The position numbers were made by a program, and so were the translations under genes. A DNA stretch of 64,000 nt from Betaproteobacteria bacterium (GTDB taxonomy: Bacteria > Pseudomonadota > Gammaproteobacteria > Burkholderiales > Casimicrobiaceae), in contig READ01000024.1 in the NCBI GenBank assembly GCA_004293675.1, forward strand, positions 1-64,000, given 5' to 3'. The notes beneath the pieces were generated by a model. It was not told the DNA's origin. It did not search any database and saw nothing but the letters and a program-made list of their open reading frames with translations. Positions 55,338 through 64,000 of the stretch are shown here, piece by piece. The stretch's first letter is position 1. Every line of letters begins with the position of its first letter.

Positions 55338-57134
55338 CTAGCGAAATGCGCTCGGACCACGCGGCATCGAGGCGGCAGCGCCCGGTTCGAGCGCCACACG
55401 CGGGAGTTCGCTAAAGAGCGGATGCGCTGGAAACTCCCGCGCACGAGCGGCAATGAATGCGGCCCGCTTGGGCTGGCCTTCGCGCAGCAAACTGCGTGAC
55501 CAAGCCACCATGAATCGCTCGTCAATGATCGCGCGGGCGGGGCGTTGAAACTGTGACAGCGCCGCTTCGTCCCCGGCGAGCATGATTGCGGCGTAGTCGC
55601 CGTAATAGCCATAGAGCCAATGCCGCTCAGCTTGTTTTGCGAGCCTTATCGCGCGCTCGGTTTCGGCGGCGTTCCGGTAAATCTGTACTACGTTCAGATA
55701 GCCGCTCACCGCCCAAAAGAGGGCGGCTAAACCCACAACCGAAATAGCGGCAGGCCAATAGGACTTGACCGATCGGGCGATGATGGCCGTCGCCTCGCCG
55801 TCGCGTTGCGGCGAATGAGCGGGTGTCACGAGCAACGTGAGCACCAGCGCCGAGGGCAGCAAAAAGTGCGCAAACCACAGCGGATATTCAAACAAGCTGT
55901 GAGTCAACACCACGCCGAGCATTCCCAACGCAATCCAGCGATAGCGGCCGATCGCGCTGTGTTGGTTGAAGCGCTCCGCAGCAATGGCCATGACGAGCGC
56001 GCCCAAAATCAACACGGTTAGCGGCAAGCCCAGCTCCACCGCGAGCTGTAGCGGTAGCGAATGCGCATGATCGAAAAGGTTCGGCGTGCGCTCAGCAAAC
56101 GGCGTGAGCGTCCAAGCGAAATTAAGTTGCCCAAAACCCACCCCAAGCCAAGGTTCGGTGGCGCACAGCGTCAGCACATCGCGCCAGAGCGACAGCCGCT
56201 GCGATGTCGAATTGAGCGGCCCTTCGCGCAGTAGCGTGATCCACATCACCGAGAGCAGGGCGAGGGCCATGACCGCGGCGCAAACGACCAGCGCGAGCAT
56301 CACCCAATGCCGCTTGAGCGGGCGCTGATGTACGAACGCCATGGTGATTGCAATGAACACAATGGGCAGACCCAACCACCCCGAGCGCGATCCTGTGGCT
56401 ACCAGTACGATCAGTAGCGCGATCATGGCAAGCGCGAAGGCGGTGCGCGCGCCAGTGCTTTCACGAACTTGCTTGGCAAATAGTGCCAGCGCGAGCATGC
56501 CCCACAGCGTGAGTGTGGCCAGCAAATTGGGTTGCCGCAAATTACCAAACGCGCGATCGTCGGCGCGACCAGCGATCCACACTTCGTCGTACCAATGCGG
56601 CGCGACACTTTGCAAGAGCGCGACGAACGTGTTGTAGCCCGCAGCCAAAAGCAAGCCCATGGCGCACGCGGCAAACCATCCGCCGATCCAGGCGCTGGGA
56701 ACGCGCTGGGCAAGCGATGCCATCGCCAGCACCATCGCCAACGCCGCCGCGCTGGGTGCAACAACATACAGGGGCGAGCGCTGCGTTAAAACGCTCATGG
56801 CCACAGCCAAGCCGAGTAACCCCCAGATGGCTAAGTTCGCCCACTGCGCACGGCTTCGGACAGCGCCGCTTGGTTGAAAGCTCGCCAGCACCAAAAGCAC
56901 CACGCACCACAAGCCCAAGCTCAGCGCTTGGCTCACGAACGCGGGCTGCGGTGGCAATTGGTAGGCGATGCACAGAGGCAGCCCCACGGCAAGCGCCGTA
57001 GTGACGTAGAGCGCGATTCGTTGGCGAGCTGACCCCGTGATTGAGTTTTTGGTGGGCACCGCCCCGTGATCGTGGGTGCGGCGCGATGGTGCGCGCGATT
57101 TGCGCTCTCGGGGTTGGCTCATGGTGTTAACCAT
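55338..57134 (-). CDS. O-antigen ligase / pilin glycan ligase (PglL-Wzy_C type)
   Basis: 598 residues, about eleven membrane segments. ATG at 57134 or five codons later at 57122. The periplasmic loop motif NLFDHAHSLPLQLAVELGLP is the Wzy_C / O-oligosaccharyltransferase catalytic region. A C-terminal soluble part (AERHWLYGYYGDYAAIMLAG onward) resembles the PglL-associated Wzy_C_2 domain of Neisseria and Burkholderiales enzymes. It moves a glycan from undecaprenyl phosphate to pilin or another protein. No glycan genes are adjacent, so the target is undetermined. Confidence 0.82.
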   Translation of the reverse strand: MVNTMSQPRERKSRAPSRRTHDHGAVPTKNSITGSARQRIALYVTTALAVGLPLCIAYQLPPQPAFVSQALSLGLWCVVLLVLASFQPSGAVRSRAQWANLAIWGLLGLAVAMSVLTQRSPLYVVAPSAAALAMVLAMASLAQRVPSAWIGGWFAACAMGLLLAAGYNTFVALLQSVAPHWYDEVWIAGRADDRAFGNLRQPNLLATLTLWGMLALALFAKQVRESTGARTAFALAMIALLIVLVATGSRSGWLGLPIVFIAITMAFVHQRPLKRHWVMLALVVCAAVMALALLSVMWITLLREGPLNSTSQRLSLWRDVLTLCATEPWLGVGFGQLNFAWTLTPFAERTPNLFDHAHSLPLQLAVELGLPLTVLILGALVMAIAAERFNQHSAIGRYRWIALGMLGVVLTHSLFEYPLWFAHFLLPSALVLTLLVTPAHSPQRDGEATAIIARSVKSYWPAAISVVGLAALFWAVSGYLNVVQIYRNAAETERAIRLAKQAERHWLYGYYGDYAAIMLAGDEAALSQFQRPARAIIDERFMVAWSRSLLREGQPKRAAFIAARAREFPAHPLFSELPRVALEPGAAASMPRGPSAFR

Positions 57135-57559
57135 AGCGGAAGCGGTAAATTTTCCATTCGGATCGACCCAGGTATATAGCTTTTTCGATTAACGCCTTTT
57201 TAAATAAGGGGTTAGAGATCTTTCTACTTAATTTCACTAAAAGGTATAGATGTTGTTTTTGCTTTATTTAACAGAGCAGTCGTGAATAAAGCCGTATGAA
57301 ATTGATCGCGAACGACTTGTTGTGACGGTCGTGGGCCGCGCGGCTCATCGATTCGAGCGTTCCCAGTGAGTGAACGCAAACTTCGTTGTCAAACGGTCGA
57401 TGCTCAGTTCTAAATGGGCGGGAAATTTCGTGAGCATATGTCTCGAATTGGCGACAAGCCGTGTGTCAATTGAAAGTGTTCACTAACTAAGGTGAGTTAA
57501 AATCGCTTTACCTTGACAGCCCCGCGCTGTCAAAATAGCGCAAAGGACTGAGAAAAAGC
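57135..57559. other. 425-bp intergenic region holding a repeat element and a hairpin
   Basis: Besides the repeat element it holds 57513-57533, ttgacagc-cccgc-gctgtcaa, a perfect 8-bp-stem hairpin 27 bases before the ATG of the following gene. No gene is supported. The hairpin could be an operator or leader element of the IPTL-type protein gene. Confidence 0.5.
57179..57291 (+). repeat. 114-bp AT-rich intergenic element, copy 7
   Basis: Starts agctttttcgattaacgcct, hairpin taacgcctt tttaaat aaggggtta (57190-57214), right end agcagtcgtgaataaag. 113 bp. Confidence 0.6.
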
Positions 57560-58507
57560 ATGGTTGTAGTTCGGAGGTTGGTGCATTGTGTTGCTCACGT
57601 AGCTGCGATTGGATTCGCTTCCGTGACGCTGCTTGCGCACGCCCAGCCCTTCGGTTACTCAGTGCGCAGCGAAGTCGACGACCGTTTGTATCGGATCAAT
57701 CTGGCCACAGGTGCCGCCGAGCAACTCGGTGCGACCGGCTTCGGCAAGATCGAAGGCTTGGCGCTTAATGCCGCGGGCGAACTCTTCGGCGTCCACCTCA
57801 CCGCCGCCCAGCCCGCGCAGATCGTCAAATGCTCCACCACGACCGGTGCATGCACCTTGGTGGGCTCGACCACCATTACCTCGGGTAGCAACGCCGGACT
57901 CGCCTTCAGCGCCTCCGGGCAACTCTACTTGGGCATGAGCTCTGTCGTGTTCACCATCAACACGACCAGCGGCGCGGCGACAGCGCTTAGTACTTCGTCC
58001 GGACTCGCTATTTCGGGGCTTGCGTCGGGCGCGGTGACCGCGCAATGTGCAAGCGGTGTCTACGCGCTGGCTGGAAATGCAGACGCTGGCAAGTTCTACT
58101 GTGCCAACACCACAACGGGTGTGCTCACCTTGCTGGGATCGCTGAGCGGTTTGACGACCACGACAGCCATTGACGGTGGCATTGACGGCGATCGAACGAC
58201 CGGCGTTGTGTGGGGCATCACCAATCCGTCGGACAGCAACGCGCCCGCGCAGATTTTCTACGTCGTACCCGAAACCTTGGCGAAGTCGGCGTTCACGCCT
58301 GTCACCTTGAGTGGGGTGCCGATTGGCGGCTTTGAGAGCTTGGCGGTCGAACCGTCGTCGGCGGTTGTTGGACCGGCGCGAATCCCAACGGTATCTACCT
58401 ACGGCTTGTTGGCGGTTGGCTTCGGACTATGCGGCTTTGCGTACACTGCGCTGCGCCGTCGCGAAGCAGAGCTCCGCGCTAAACAGACCCGCGTCACACC
58501 TCGCTGA
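57560..58507 (+). CDS. Secreted beta-propeller-like protein with IPTL-CTERM-like tail
   Basis: 315 residues. Signal LVHCVAHVAAIGFASVTLLA then HAQP. Body of short beta-repeats (RLYRINLATGAAEQLGATGF, IVKCSTTTGACTLVGSTT, LYLGMSSVVFTINTTSGAA). The C-terminus RIPTVSTYGLLAVGFGLCGF ends in ALRRREAELRA: motif, hydrophobic stretch and basic cluster in the plan of the IPTL-CTERM sorting signal, with IPTV for IPTL. Such proteins are sorted to the envelope by an exosortase-like system. No exosortase gene is in the window. Convergent with trpC (16-base gap). Confidence 0.8.
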   Translation: MVVVRRLVHCVAHVAAIGFASVTLLAHAQPFGYSVRSEVDDRLYRINLATGAAEQLGATGFGKIEGLALNAAGELFGVHLTAAQPAQIVKCSTTTGACTLVGSTTITSGSNAGLAFSASGQLYLGMSSVVFTINTTSGAATALSTSSGLAISGLASGAVTAQCASGVYALAGNADAGKFYCANTTTGVLTLLGSLSGLTTTTAIDGGIDGDRTTGVVWGITNPSDSNAPAQIFYVVPETLAKSAFTPVTLSGVPIGGFESLAVEPSSAVVGPARIPTVSTYGLLAVGFGLCGFAYTALRRREAELRAKQTRVTPR

Positions 58508-58523
58508 TCGCGATCCCACGCCG

Positions 58524-59318
58524 CTAGCGGTGAAACAATTCCGCTAATGCCGTACCCGGTTCCGGCGCTCGCATAAACGCCTCACCGACCAAAAACGAAT
58601 GCACATTGTGCAACCGCATGTAATCAACGTCGGCGCGGCTCAAGATGCCGCTTTCTGTGATGACGCGTTTTTCGTGAGGAATGCGTTTCAATAAGTCGAT
58701 CGTCGTCGAGAGTGAAACGTCAAACGTGCGCAGGTCTCGATTGTTGATGCCGACGAGTGACGTTTTAAGCGTTAACGCACTCTCCAGTTCCGCCGCGTCA
58801 TGCGATTCCACCAGGACGTCCATGCCCAGTTCCGTAGCCAACGATTCCAGCGCCTGCATCTGATGCAACTCGAGCGCGCCAACGATGAGCAGGATGCAAT
58901 CCGCACCCATCGCCCGCGCTTCGAACACTTGATACGGATCGATGATGAAATCTTTGCGGATGACGGGCAACGAACACGCGGCACGCGCCTGTTTCAGAAA
59001 CTCAGTCGAGCCTTGAAAATAGGGCGCATCGGTGAGCACGGAAAGACACGCCGCGCCGCCAGTCTCGTAGCTCTTCGCAATTTCGGCTGGCACGAAATGT
59101 TCGCGCAACACGCCTTTGCTCGGGCTCGCCTTTTTGATTTCGGCGATTACACCGCTGCCGCCCGCCACAATCGTTGCTTCGATTGAGCGCGCGAAGCCAC
59201 GGCAATCGCGCCCTGCTGATTCGGCCTCGGAGCGGATGGCGGACAGCGGTTTGGCTCGCATCGCCGCAGCGATTTCGTCGTGTTTGGTGGCGATGATTTT
59301 GTTGAGGATGTCGCTCAT
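58524..59318 (-). CDS. trpC: Indole-3-glycerol-phosphate synthase
   Basis: Fourth step of tryptophan synthesis. 264 residues from ATG 59318 ([20 protein letters not shown]); an upstream ATG at 59363 is disfavoured. TIM-barrel motifs: [20 protein letters not shown] with catalytic Glu/Lys, [38 protein letters not shown], and [24 protein letters not shown]. Monofunctional (no TrpF fusion). Last gene of the operon, separated from trpD by 137 bases with a 69-bp hairpin. Confidence 0.96.
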   Translation of the reverse strand: MSDILNKIIATKHDEIAAAMRAKPLSAIRSEAESAGRDCRGFARSIEATIVAGGSGVIAEIKKASPSKGVLREHFVPAEIAKSYETGGAACLSVLTDAPYFQGSTEFLKQARAACSLPVIRKDFIIDPYQVFEARAMGADCILLIVGALELHQMQALESLATELGMDVLVESHDAAELESALTLKTSLVGINNRDLRTFDVSLSTTIDLLKRIPHEKRVITESGILSRADVDYMRLHNVHSFLVGEAFMRAPEPGTALAELFHR

Positions 59319-59367
59319 CAGTGGGGCTTCTCTCGTTCGCGCGCCGGAGCGCAAAGGTGACACGTTT

Positions 59368-59436
59368 CTGTAGGAGCGGTTCCACCGCGATCACCGGTCT
59401 ACGTAGGTGACCATCGCGGTGGAACCGCTCCTACAG
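59368..59436. repeat. Long hairpin between trpD and trpC
   Basis: Perfect 24-bp arms: left starts ctgtaggagcggttccaccg, right is its exact reverse complement ending ggaaccgctcctacag, around a 21-nt loop that itself contains partly complementary cacc/ggtg. A REP-like element of a type common in gammaproteobacteria and betaproteobacteria. A strong intercistronic hairpin here could lower or stabilise trpC mRNA. Confidence 0.9.
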
Positions 59437-59455
59437 CGAGTCCTTTGTCGTAGGT

Positions 59456-60490
59456 TTATGTTTTGCAGGTCTGCGTAAACGCCGCAAACTCGTCGACTTT
59501 CTTCCGCGCCGCGCCCGAAGACACCGCGTTGCGTGCCAGCTCAATCCCGTCACGCATCGTGGGTGTGACATTGGCCGTGGAGAGTGCCGCGCCAGCATTC
59601 AGAAGCACCACGTCTAAAGCAGGAGAGACCTTACCCTCAAGCGCCCCAAGCAGCATGGCCTTTGATTCCTCGGGCGTGTCGACACGCAGATTTCGCGTCG
59701 CACTCATCGTGAAGCCAAAGTCCTCGGGGTGAATTTCGTACTCGCTGATCTTGCCGTCTTTGAGCTCGGCCACCAACGTGGAAGCACCCAAGGAAATTTC
59801 ATCCAACGAATCGCGACCGTGAACGACCATCACGTGCTTCGCGCCCAATCGCTCCATCACCCGAACTTGAATGCCCACTAAATCAGCGTGGAAGACACCC
59901 ATCATCGTGTTCGGCGCGCTCGCTGGGTTGGTGAGCGGACCGAGGATGTTGAAGATGGTTTTCACACCGAGTTCGCGACGAACGGGCGCGATCGCTTTCA
60001 TCGCCGAATGATGATTCGGGGCGAACATAAAACCGATACCAACGTTGCGGATGCTCTCAGCAATCTGATCGGGAGTCAGCATGATGTTGACGCCTAAGGC
60101 TTCCAATACATCAGCGGCTCCGCTGCGCGATGACACGCCGCGATTACCGTGTTTGGCGACCTTCGCGCCCGCTGCCGCAGCAACGAACATCGACGCGGTG
60201 GAGATATTGAAGGTGTGCGACAAATCGCCACCCGTGCCGACGATGTCCACCAAATGCGGTTCGTTCGAAACGTTGACTTTCGCTGAGAGCTCACGCATCA
60301 CTTGCGCCGCTGCCGCGACTTCGCCAATCGTTTCTTTCTTAACTCGAAGGCCCATCAGAAACGCTGCCGACTGCGCCGGCGTGAACTCGCCCGCCATGAG
60401 TTGCCGCATGAGCGCAAGCATCTCATCGTGAAATATTTCACGATGTTCAACGGTGCGCTGGATCGCTTCTTGAATCGAAATAGGAGGCAT
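59456..60490 (-). CDS. trpD: Anthranilate phosphoribosyltransferase
   Basis: Joins anthranilate to PRPP. 344 residues, normal. Signature [20 protein letters not shown] (PRPP loop), [40 protein letters not shown] and [21 protein letters not shown] at 60490; 13 bases after the trpG stop. Monofunctional enzyme, unlike enteric TrpGD fusions. Confidence 0.96.
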   Translation of the reverse strand: MPPISIQEAIQRTVEHREIFHDEMLALMRQLMAGEFTPAQSAAFLMGLRVKKETIGEVAAAAQVMRELSAKVNVSNEPHLVDIVGTGGDLSHTFNISTASMFVAAAAGAKVAKHGNRGVSSRSGAADVLEALGVNIMLTPDQIAESIRNVGIGFMFAPNHHSAMKAIAPVRRELGVKTIFNILGPLTNPASAPNTMMGVFHADLVGIQVRVMERLGAKHVMVVHGRDSLDEISLGASTLVAELKDGKISEYEIHPEDFGFTMSATRNLRVDTPEESKAMLLGALEGKVSPALDVVLLNAGAALSTANVTPTMRDGIELARNAVSSGAARKKVDEFAAFTQTCKT

Positions 60491-60503
60491 AACGAACCTT
60501 AAC

Positions 60504-61067
60504 TCAAAGACTTAAAAAATTACGCAACAGATCATGGCCGTATTCGGTGATGATCGATTCAGGGTGGAATTGCACACCCCAGACAGGCAGCGTTTTGTGG
60601 CGCACACCCATGATCTCGCCATCGTCGCTCTCCGCAGTGATCGATAGTGCTTTGGGCAGTGTCGCGCGCTCAATCACTAGCGAGTGATAGCGAACCACCG
60701 TGTAGGGCGTTGGGATATTCGAAAAGCAATCTTGACGATTGTGCGTGATCACTGATGTCTTACCGTGCATCACACGTTTTGCACGAATGATGTTTCCGCC
60801 AAACGCGGCGCCAATACTCTGATGACCCAAGCACACGCCGAGTAGGGGAACTTTTCCAGCAAACTCTTTGATAAGCGGCACTGAAATACCCGCTTCGTTG
60901 GGCGTACAAGGTCCTGGCGACACTACGATACGTTGGGGCTTTTTTGCTGCAACACCCGCTAGATCAATCGCGTCATTGCGAATGACTTCAACGTCTTGCC
61001 CGAGCTCACCAAAGTATTGCGCTAAGTTGTAGGTGAAGCTGTCGTAGTTGTCGATGATAAGAATCAT
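60504..61067 (-). CDS. trpG: Anthranilate synthase glutamine amidotransferase subunit
   Basis: 187 residues; releases ammonia from glutamine for TrpE. Class-I glutamine amidotransferase triad: Cys in [20 protein letters not shown], His and Glu in [19 protein letters not shown]. Preceded by [20 protein letters not shown]. Its start overlaps the threonine aldolase stop by four bases (ATGA). May also serve folate synthesis (PabA), as often in this family. Confidence 0.95.
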   Translation of the reverse strand: MILIIDNYDSFTYNLAQYFGELGQDVEVIRNDAIDLAGVAAKKPQRIVVSPGPCTPNEAGISVPLIKEFAGKVPLLGVCLGHQSIGAAFGGNIIRAKRVMHGKTSVITHNRQDCFSNIPTPYTVVRYHSLVIERATLPKALSITAESDDGEIMGVRHKTLPVWGVQFHPESIITEYGHDLLRNFLSL

Positions 61068-62095
61068 GCGTTTACCCCAGCAAAATACTCGCTCACCGCT
61101 GCGACAAAACGATTGACGTCATCACGATTGACATCTAGATGCGTCACCAAGCGCGCGGAATATGCGCCTTGCATCAACATGCCTTTCGATGCCATGAATG
61201 TCTCCAGCGGCTTCGCATGCGCTTCTGGCAATTGCAGAAACACCATGTTGGTTGCTTGCGAAAGCACCTTGACCTGCTCGATCTTGGTTAACCCAGCCGC
61301 CAGCGCCTCAGCATTCGCATGATCCTCGGCCAAGCGCGCAACATGATGATCGAGCGCATAGATCGACGCCGCCGCCACATAGCCCGATTGCCGCATGCCA
61401 CCGCCGAGCATCTTTCTCCAACGATACGCCTTGTCGATCAGCGCTCGATGACCAACCAGCACGGCACCGATGGGCGCGCCCAAGCCTTTCGATGTGCAAA
61501 TTGAAACAGTATCAAACGGCTTGCAAATCTCGGCGATGGAAACGTTTGATGCAACGGCAGCATTGAATGCGCGTGCACCATCGAGATGAACGCCCAGTCC
61601 CTTTTCGCGGGCAAGTGCGGTTGCCTCGTTCACGTACGCCATCGGCAGAGCGCGTCCGCTCCAAGTGTTCTCAAGCGCCAGCAAACGCGTACGAGCGAAG
61701 TGCGCGCCGAGTCCCGGTCCGTGGGGTTTGATCGCTGCGGCGATTTTCGCTACAGGAATCGTGCCGTCGGATTCGTTGTCAATCGGCTGCGGTTGAATGC
61801 TCCCAAGCACTGCGGCACCGCCGCCCTCCCAGCGATAGGTGTGCGCCATTTGACCGACGATGTATTCATCGCCGCGATCACAATGCGCCATCAGCGCCGC
61901 GAGATTACTTTGCGTGCCGGAGGGAAAAAAGAGCGCAGCTTCTTTGCCGGTGCGCTCAGCAGCGATCGCTTGAAAACGGTTGACTGTTGGGTCGTCGCCC
62001 CAAACGTCATCACCCACTTCGGCGGCGGCCATTGCCGCTTGCATGGCGGGCGTGGGTCGGGTTACTGTGTCGCTGCGTAGATCGATGATTTTCAT
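61064..62095 (-). CDS. ltaE: Low-specificity L-threonine aldolase
   Basis: PLP enzyme splitting threonine/allo-threonine to glycine and acetaldehyde. 343 residues. Start [59 protein letters not shown], and the PLP-lysine segment [21 protein letters not shown]-terminal [20 protein letters not shown] is typical. It lies between trpE and trpG and overlaps trpG, so it is expressed with the tryptophan genes. This is an unusual member; a role in serine/glycine supply is only a guess. Confidence 0.93.
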   Translation of the reverse strand: MKIIDLRSDTVTRPTPAMQAAMAAAEVGDDVWGDDPTVNRFQAIAAERTGKEAALFFPSGTQSNLAALMAHCDRGDEYIVGQMAHTYRWEGGGAAVLGSIQPQPIDNESDGTIPVAKIAAAIKPHGPGLGAHFARTRLLALENTWSGRALPMAYVNEATALAREKGLGVHLDGARAFNAAVASNVSIAEICKPFDTVSICTSKGLGAPIGAVLVGHRALIDKAYRWRKMLGGGMRQSGYVAAASIYALDHHVARLAEDHANAEALAAGLTKIEQVKVLSQATNMVFLQLPEAHAKPLETFMASKGMLMQGAYSARLVTHLDVNRDDVNRFVAAVSEYFAGVNA

Positions 62096-62130
62096 ACAGC
62101 CTCCAGACGCGAGGGCATTGCTTTTAAGCG

Positions 62131-62233
62131 CTCCTCCCCCTTCAAGGGGGAGGTTGGGAGGGGGATGGGGTTTGCGTACAGACTAATCACCGAAAACCAT
62201 CCCCACCCTAGCCCTCCCCTTGAAGGGGAGGGG
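62131..62233. repeat. Inverted repeat arms (cccttcaaggg type) between trpE and ltaE
   Basis: 62131-62160 starts ctcctcccccttcaaggggg and continues aggttgggagg; the mirror arm 62197-62233 contains ccctccccttgaaggggagg. Each arm is a palindrome and the arms are inverted to each other. This repeat is scattered in many proteobacteria. It fills most of the 172-bp gap and splits trpE from the rest of the operon. Confidence 0.8.
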
Positions 62234-62267
62234 ATCAATCTCCGCAACGTCGCGATACCCTGCGCGC

Positions 62268-63752
62268 TCACGATGCGCTCCCGTCCAATCCACGCTGCAC
62301 CATTTCTGCAGCACGCAATACTGAGCGCACCTTTTGCAATGTCTCTTCCCATTCCTTTGTTGGCACTGAATCGTGGACGATGCCTGCGCCTGCTTGTGCA
62401 TAGAGCTTGCCGTCTTTAATGACGGCGGTGCGAATGGCGATACACATGTCCATGTCGCCTTGATAACTCATGTAACCGACCGCGCCGCCGTAGAGGTTAC
62501 GCTTGACTGGCTCCACTTCGTGAATGATTTCAACAGCGCGAATTTTCGGTGCGCCTGAGAGGGTGCCCGCAGGAAACGTAGCGCGCAGCACATCAATGTT
62601 TTTGACACCGGGTTTCAACGTCGCCTCAACGTTACTCACGATGTGCATAACATGCGAATAGCGTTCGATGACCATCTTGTCTTTCACTACGACGCTACCG
62701 ATTTTGGCGATACGACCCACGTCGTTGCGACCCAAGTCAATGAGCATCACATGCTCGGCGACTTCCTTCTCGTCGGCGAGCAATTCTTCTGCGAGCGCAT
62801 CATCTTCTTCGCGTGTAGCGCCGCGTTTTCGGGTGCCGGCGATAGGGCGCACGGTAACGGTGTCACCTTCTTTACGCACCAAAATTTCGGGCGACGCGCC
62901 AACCACGTGAAAGTCACCGAAGTTGTAGAAAAACATGTACGGCGACGGATTCAAAGTTCGCAGCGCGCGATACAGCGATATCGGTGGCTCGGGGAAGTCC
63001 ATCACCATGCGCTGTGATGGCACGACCTGCATGCAATCGCCCGCAGCGATGTAGTCCTTACAGATGTTGACGGTCGCTTCGTAGGCGGTCTGTCCGATTT
63101 GGGATGTAGCGTTGACGACGGTGGTGGCGTGTTGCAACGGCAATTTCGCTGGCTCGCGCATTTTTGCGCGCAGCTCGGCGAGTCGCGCTGTCGCTTTTGC
63201 AAACGCGTCGGGTTTCGCAGGATCCGCGTAAACGATCAGCGAGATGGTTCCCGACAAGTTATCGAACACGGCGAGCTCTTCGGTGAGCAGCAACAACACG
63301 TCGGGCACGTCCAGTTGATCGGGCTTGGGGTTCGATGCGTAGCGTTGGCTGATGCGTGGTTCGATATAGCCCGTCGTCTCAAAACCGAAGTAGCCGGTGA
63401 GTCCGCCCGCGAAACGCGGCAAGCCTGGAACTGTCGCCACCTTAAACTGCGCTTGATACGCGGCGATGTAGTCGAGCGGATCGGCAACCGTTTGCTTGGT
63501 CGGACCAAATTCGGTGATGTGGGTAATCTCCTTACCACGCACTTCGATTCGGGATCGCGTGCGAAGTCCGATGAAGCTGTAGCGCCCAAAGCGCTCACCG
63601 CCAACGACCGATTCCAACAGGAAGGTGTAGCGATCATTGGCGAGCTTTAGGTAAATCGAGAGCGGCGTATCGAGATCCGCGAGCGTTTGTTCCACCAGCG
63701 GAATGCGGGTGAAGCCTTGCTGCGCGAGCTTTAAAAATTCTGATTCAGTCAT
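62268..63752 (-). CDS. trpE: Anthranilate synthase component I
   Basis: Makes anthranilate from chorismate with TrpG. 494 residues. Tryptophan-feedback site region LDTPLSIYLKLANDRYTFLL near the N-terminus; chorismate-domain pieces VVPSQRMVMDFPEPPISLYR, SPEILVRKEGDTVTVRPIAG, HVMLIDLGRNDVGRIAKIG and ATFPAGTLSGAPKIRAVEII. All conserved parts intact. First structural gene of the operon, downstream of a leader peptide with repeated Trp codons (63865-63921). Confidence 0.96.
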   Translation of the reverse strand: MTESEFLKLAQQGFTRIPLVEQTLADLDTPLSIYLKLANDRYTFLLESVVGGERFGRYSFIGLRTRSRIEVRGKEITHITEFGPTKQTVADPLDYIAAYQAQFKVATVPGLPRFAGGLTGYFGFETTGYIEPRISQRYASNPKPDQLDVPDVLLLLTEELAVFDNLSGTISLIVYADPAKPDAFAKATARLAELRAKMREPAKLPLQHATTVVNATSQIGQTAYEATVNICKDYIAAGDCMQVVPSQRMVMDFPEPPISLYRALRTLNPSPYMFFYNFGDFHVVGASPEILVRKEGDTVTVRPIAGTRKRGATREEDDALAEELLADEKEVAEHVMLIDLGRNDVGRIAKIGSVVVKDKMVIERYSHVMHIVSNVEATLKPGVKNIDVLRATFPAGTLSGAPKIRAVEIIHEVEPVKRNLYGGAVGYMSYQGDMDMCIAIRTAVIKDGKLYAQAGAGIVHDSVPTKEWEETLQKVRSVLRAAEMVQRGLDGSAS

Positions 63753-63775
63753 ACATGTTCAATGGTCGATGAGCG

Positions 63776-63850
63776 GCGATGTGGCATCGCGTTTTGTGGC
63801 TCAGGGTGGTGACGAAACTCGTTTCGGTTGTTGCACTTGTGGCGTGCAAC
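63776..63850 (-). promoter_or_regulatory. trp leader with hairpins (attenuator candidate)
   Basis: Between the leader peptide stop and trpE the transcript can form gttgcac...gtgcaac (63830-63850), cgaaac-ga-gtttcg (63813-63826) and gcgatg-cca-catcgc (63776-63790). The hairpins could compete with the Trp-codon region, whose ggtggc can pair with later gccacc/gccaca sequences. No U-run follows any stem, so a classical terminator is not seen; control may be translational or use Rho. Confidence 0.5.
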
Positions 63851-63864
63851 GGGCGCAAATAGAT

Positions 63865-63921
63865 TTAGGTGGCTTGACGCCACCAACCCTTTTGCCACCA
63901 AGAACCGTTGAGTTTGAACAT
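63865..63921 (-). CDS. trpL: trp operon leader peptide
   Basis: 18-residue peptide MFKLNGSWWQKGWWRQAT with stop TAA, read from ATG at 63921. Two Trp-Trp pairs in 18 residues are the signature of a tryptophan attenuation leader: ribosome stalling at these codons when Trp is scarce controls the following trpE gene, 112 bases downstream. The ribosome site is weak. Trp codons are rare, so chance pairing is unlikely. No such leader was noted for any other gene here. Confidence 0.8.
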   Translation of the reverse strand: MFKLNGSWWQKGWWRQAT

Positions 63922-64000
63922 GTGTTTGTCGTTACTTCGATTGCCGCGCTGCTAAGTGAGCAACGCCGGAATGTCAGTAAATGTACTCACAATTGCGTGC

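Noticed and set aside
6358-57291. Insertion sequence explaining the 114-bp elements
   Set aside because: No transposase, no target duplication clearly seen, and copies are diverged; they are listed as repeats of unknown kind.
63753-63864. Classical intrinsic terminator in the trp leader
   Set aside because: Stems are visible, but none is followed by a T run on the transcript strand.
1-64000. tRNA, rRNA, riboswitch or prophage genes
   Set aside because: None recognised by eye; a tRNAscan or Rfam search would be needed to exclude them.

Overview
The window looks like a chromosomal segment of a GC-rich betaproteobacterium, probably in or near Burkholderiales. The signs are a Bug/TctC-type solute-binding protein, a LysR gene divergent from a DUF2917 gene, a yqgE-ruvX-pyrR-pyrB-pyrC' cluster, slmA beside argB, a monomeric NADP isocitrate dehydrogenase, a PglL-like O-antigen ligase and an IPTL-CTERM-like tail. 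No rRNA, tRNA, transposase, integrase, phage gene or CRISPR array was recognised. Taxonomy is inferred from gene content only.

Layout. 0.1-3.7 kb: solute-binding protein and isocitrate dehydrogenase. 3.8-6.2 kb: a secreted CAP-domain protein and an SRPBCC protein. 6.5-16.5 kb: a sugar-use locus with a lactonase facing a seven-gene operon (aldonate dehydratase, KDG-type aldolase, GH31 alpha-glycosidase and a complete sugar ABC importer). 16.8-21 kb: a secreted beta-propeller protein, a Ca/Na exchanger and NhaA. 21-23 kb: a LysR regulator divergent from a short-chain dehydrogenase with a Tat-like leader. 23.1-26.9 kb: the pyrimidine operon, in which the dihydroorotase-like gene has lost its metal motif. 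27-32.4 kb: photolyase, two families of short repeats, BdhA, a PIN protein, FabI and a phosphoesterase. 32.5-37.5 kb: hslU (no hslV beside it) translationally linked to two transporters, then slmA and argB. 37.6-44.8 kb: secreted protein, diguanylate cyclase, MiaB, a solute-binding protein, a di-haem peroxidase and a YfcF-type glutathione transferase.

44.8-49.5 kb holds the most interesting cluster: a LysR/DUF2917 pair, then TlpA-like thioredoxin, DUF4266 lipoprotein, DUF3570 outer-membrane barrel and ApbE flavin transferase. The barrel carries a D-x-x-S-G-A-S motif of the kind ApbE modifies with FMN, so these four genes may form a cell-envelope flavin/thiol redox unit. 49.8-58.5 kb: a large lipoprotein zinc protease, TrmB, small secreted proteins, an O-antigen/pilin glycan ligase and an IPTL-CTERM-like protein.

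58.5-64 kb is a tryptophan operon read leftwards (trpE, ltaE, trpG, trpD, trpC). A threonine aldolase gene sits inside it, and an 18-residue leader peptide with two Trp-Trp pairs lies upstream of trpE.

A family of about 114-bp AT-rich elements recurs at seven intergenic sites. Several other palindromic repeats of types widely scattered in proteobacteria lie between genes. All readings were made by eye; family names are from recognised motifs and no database search was possible.
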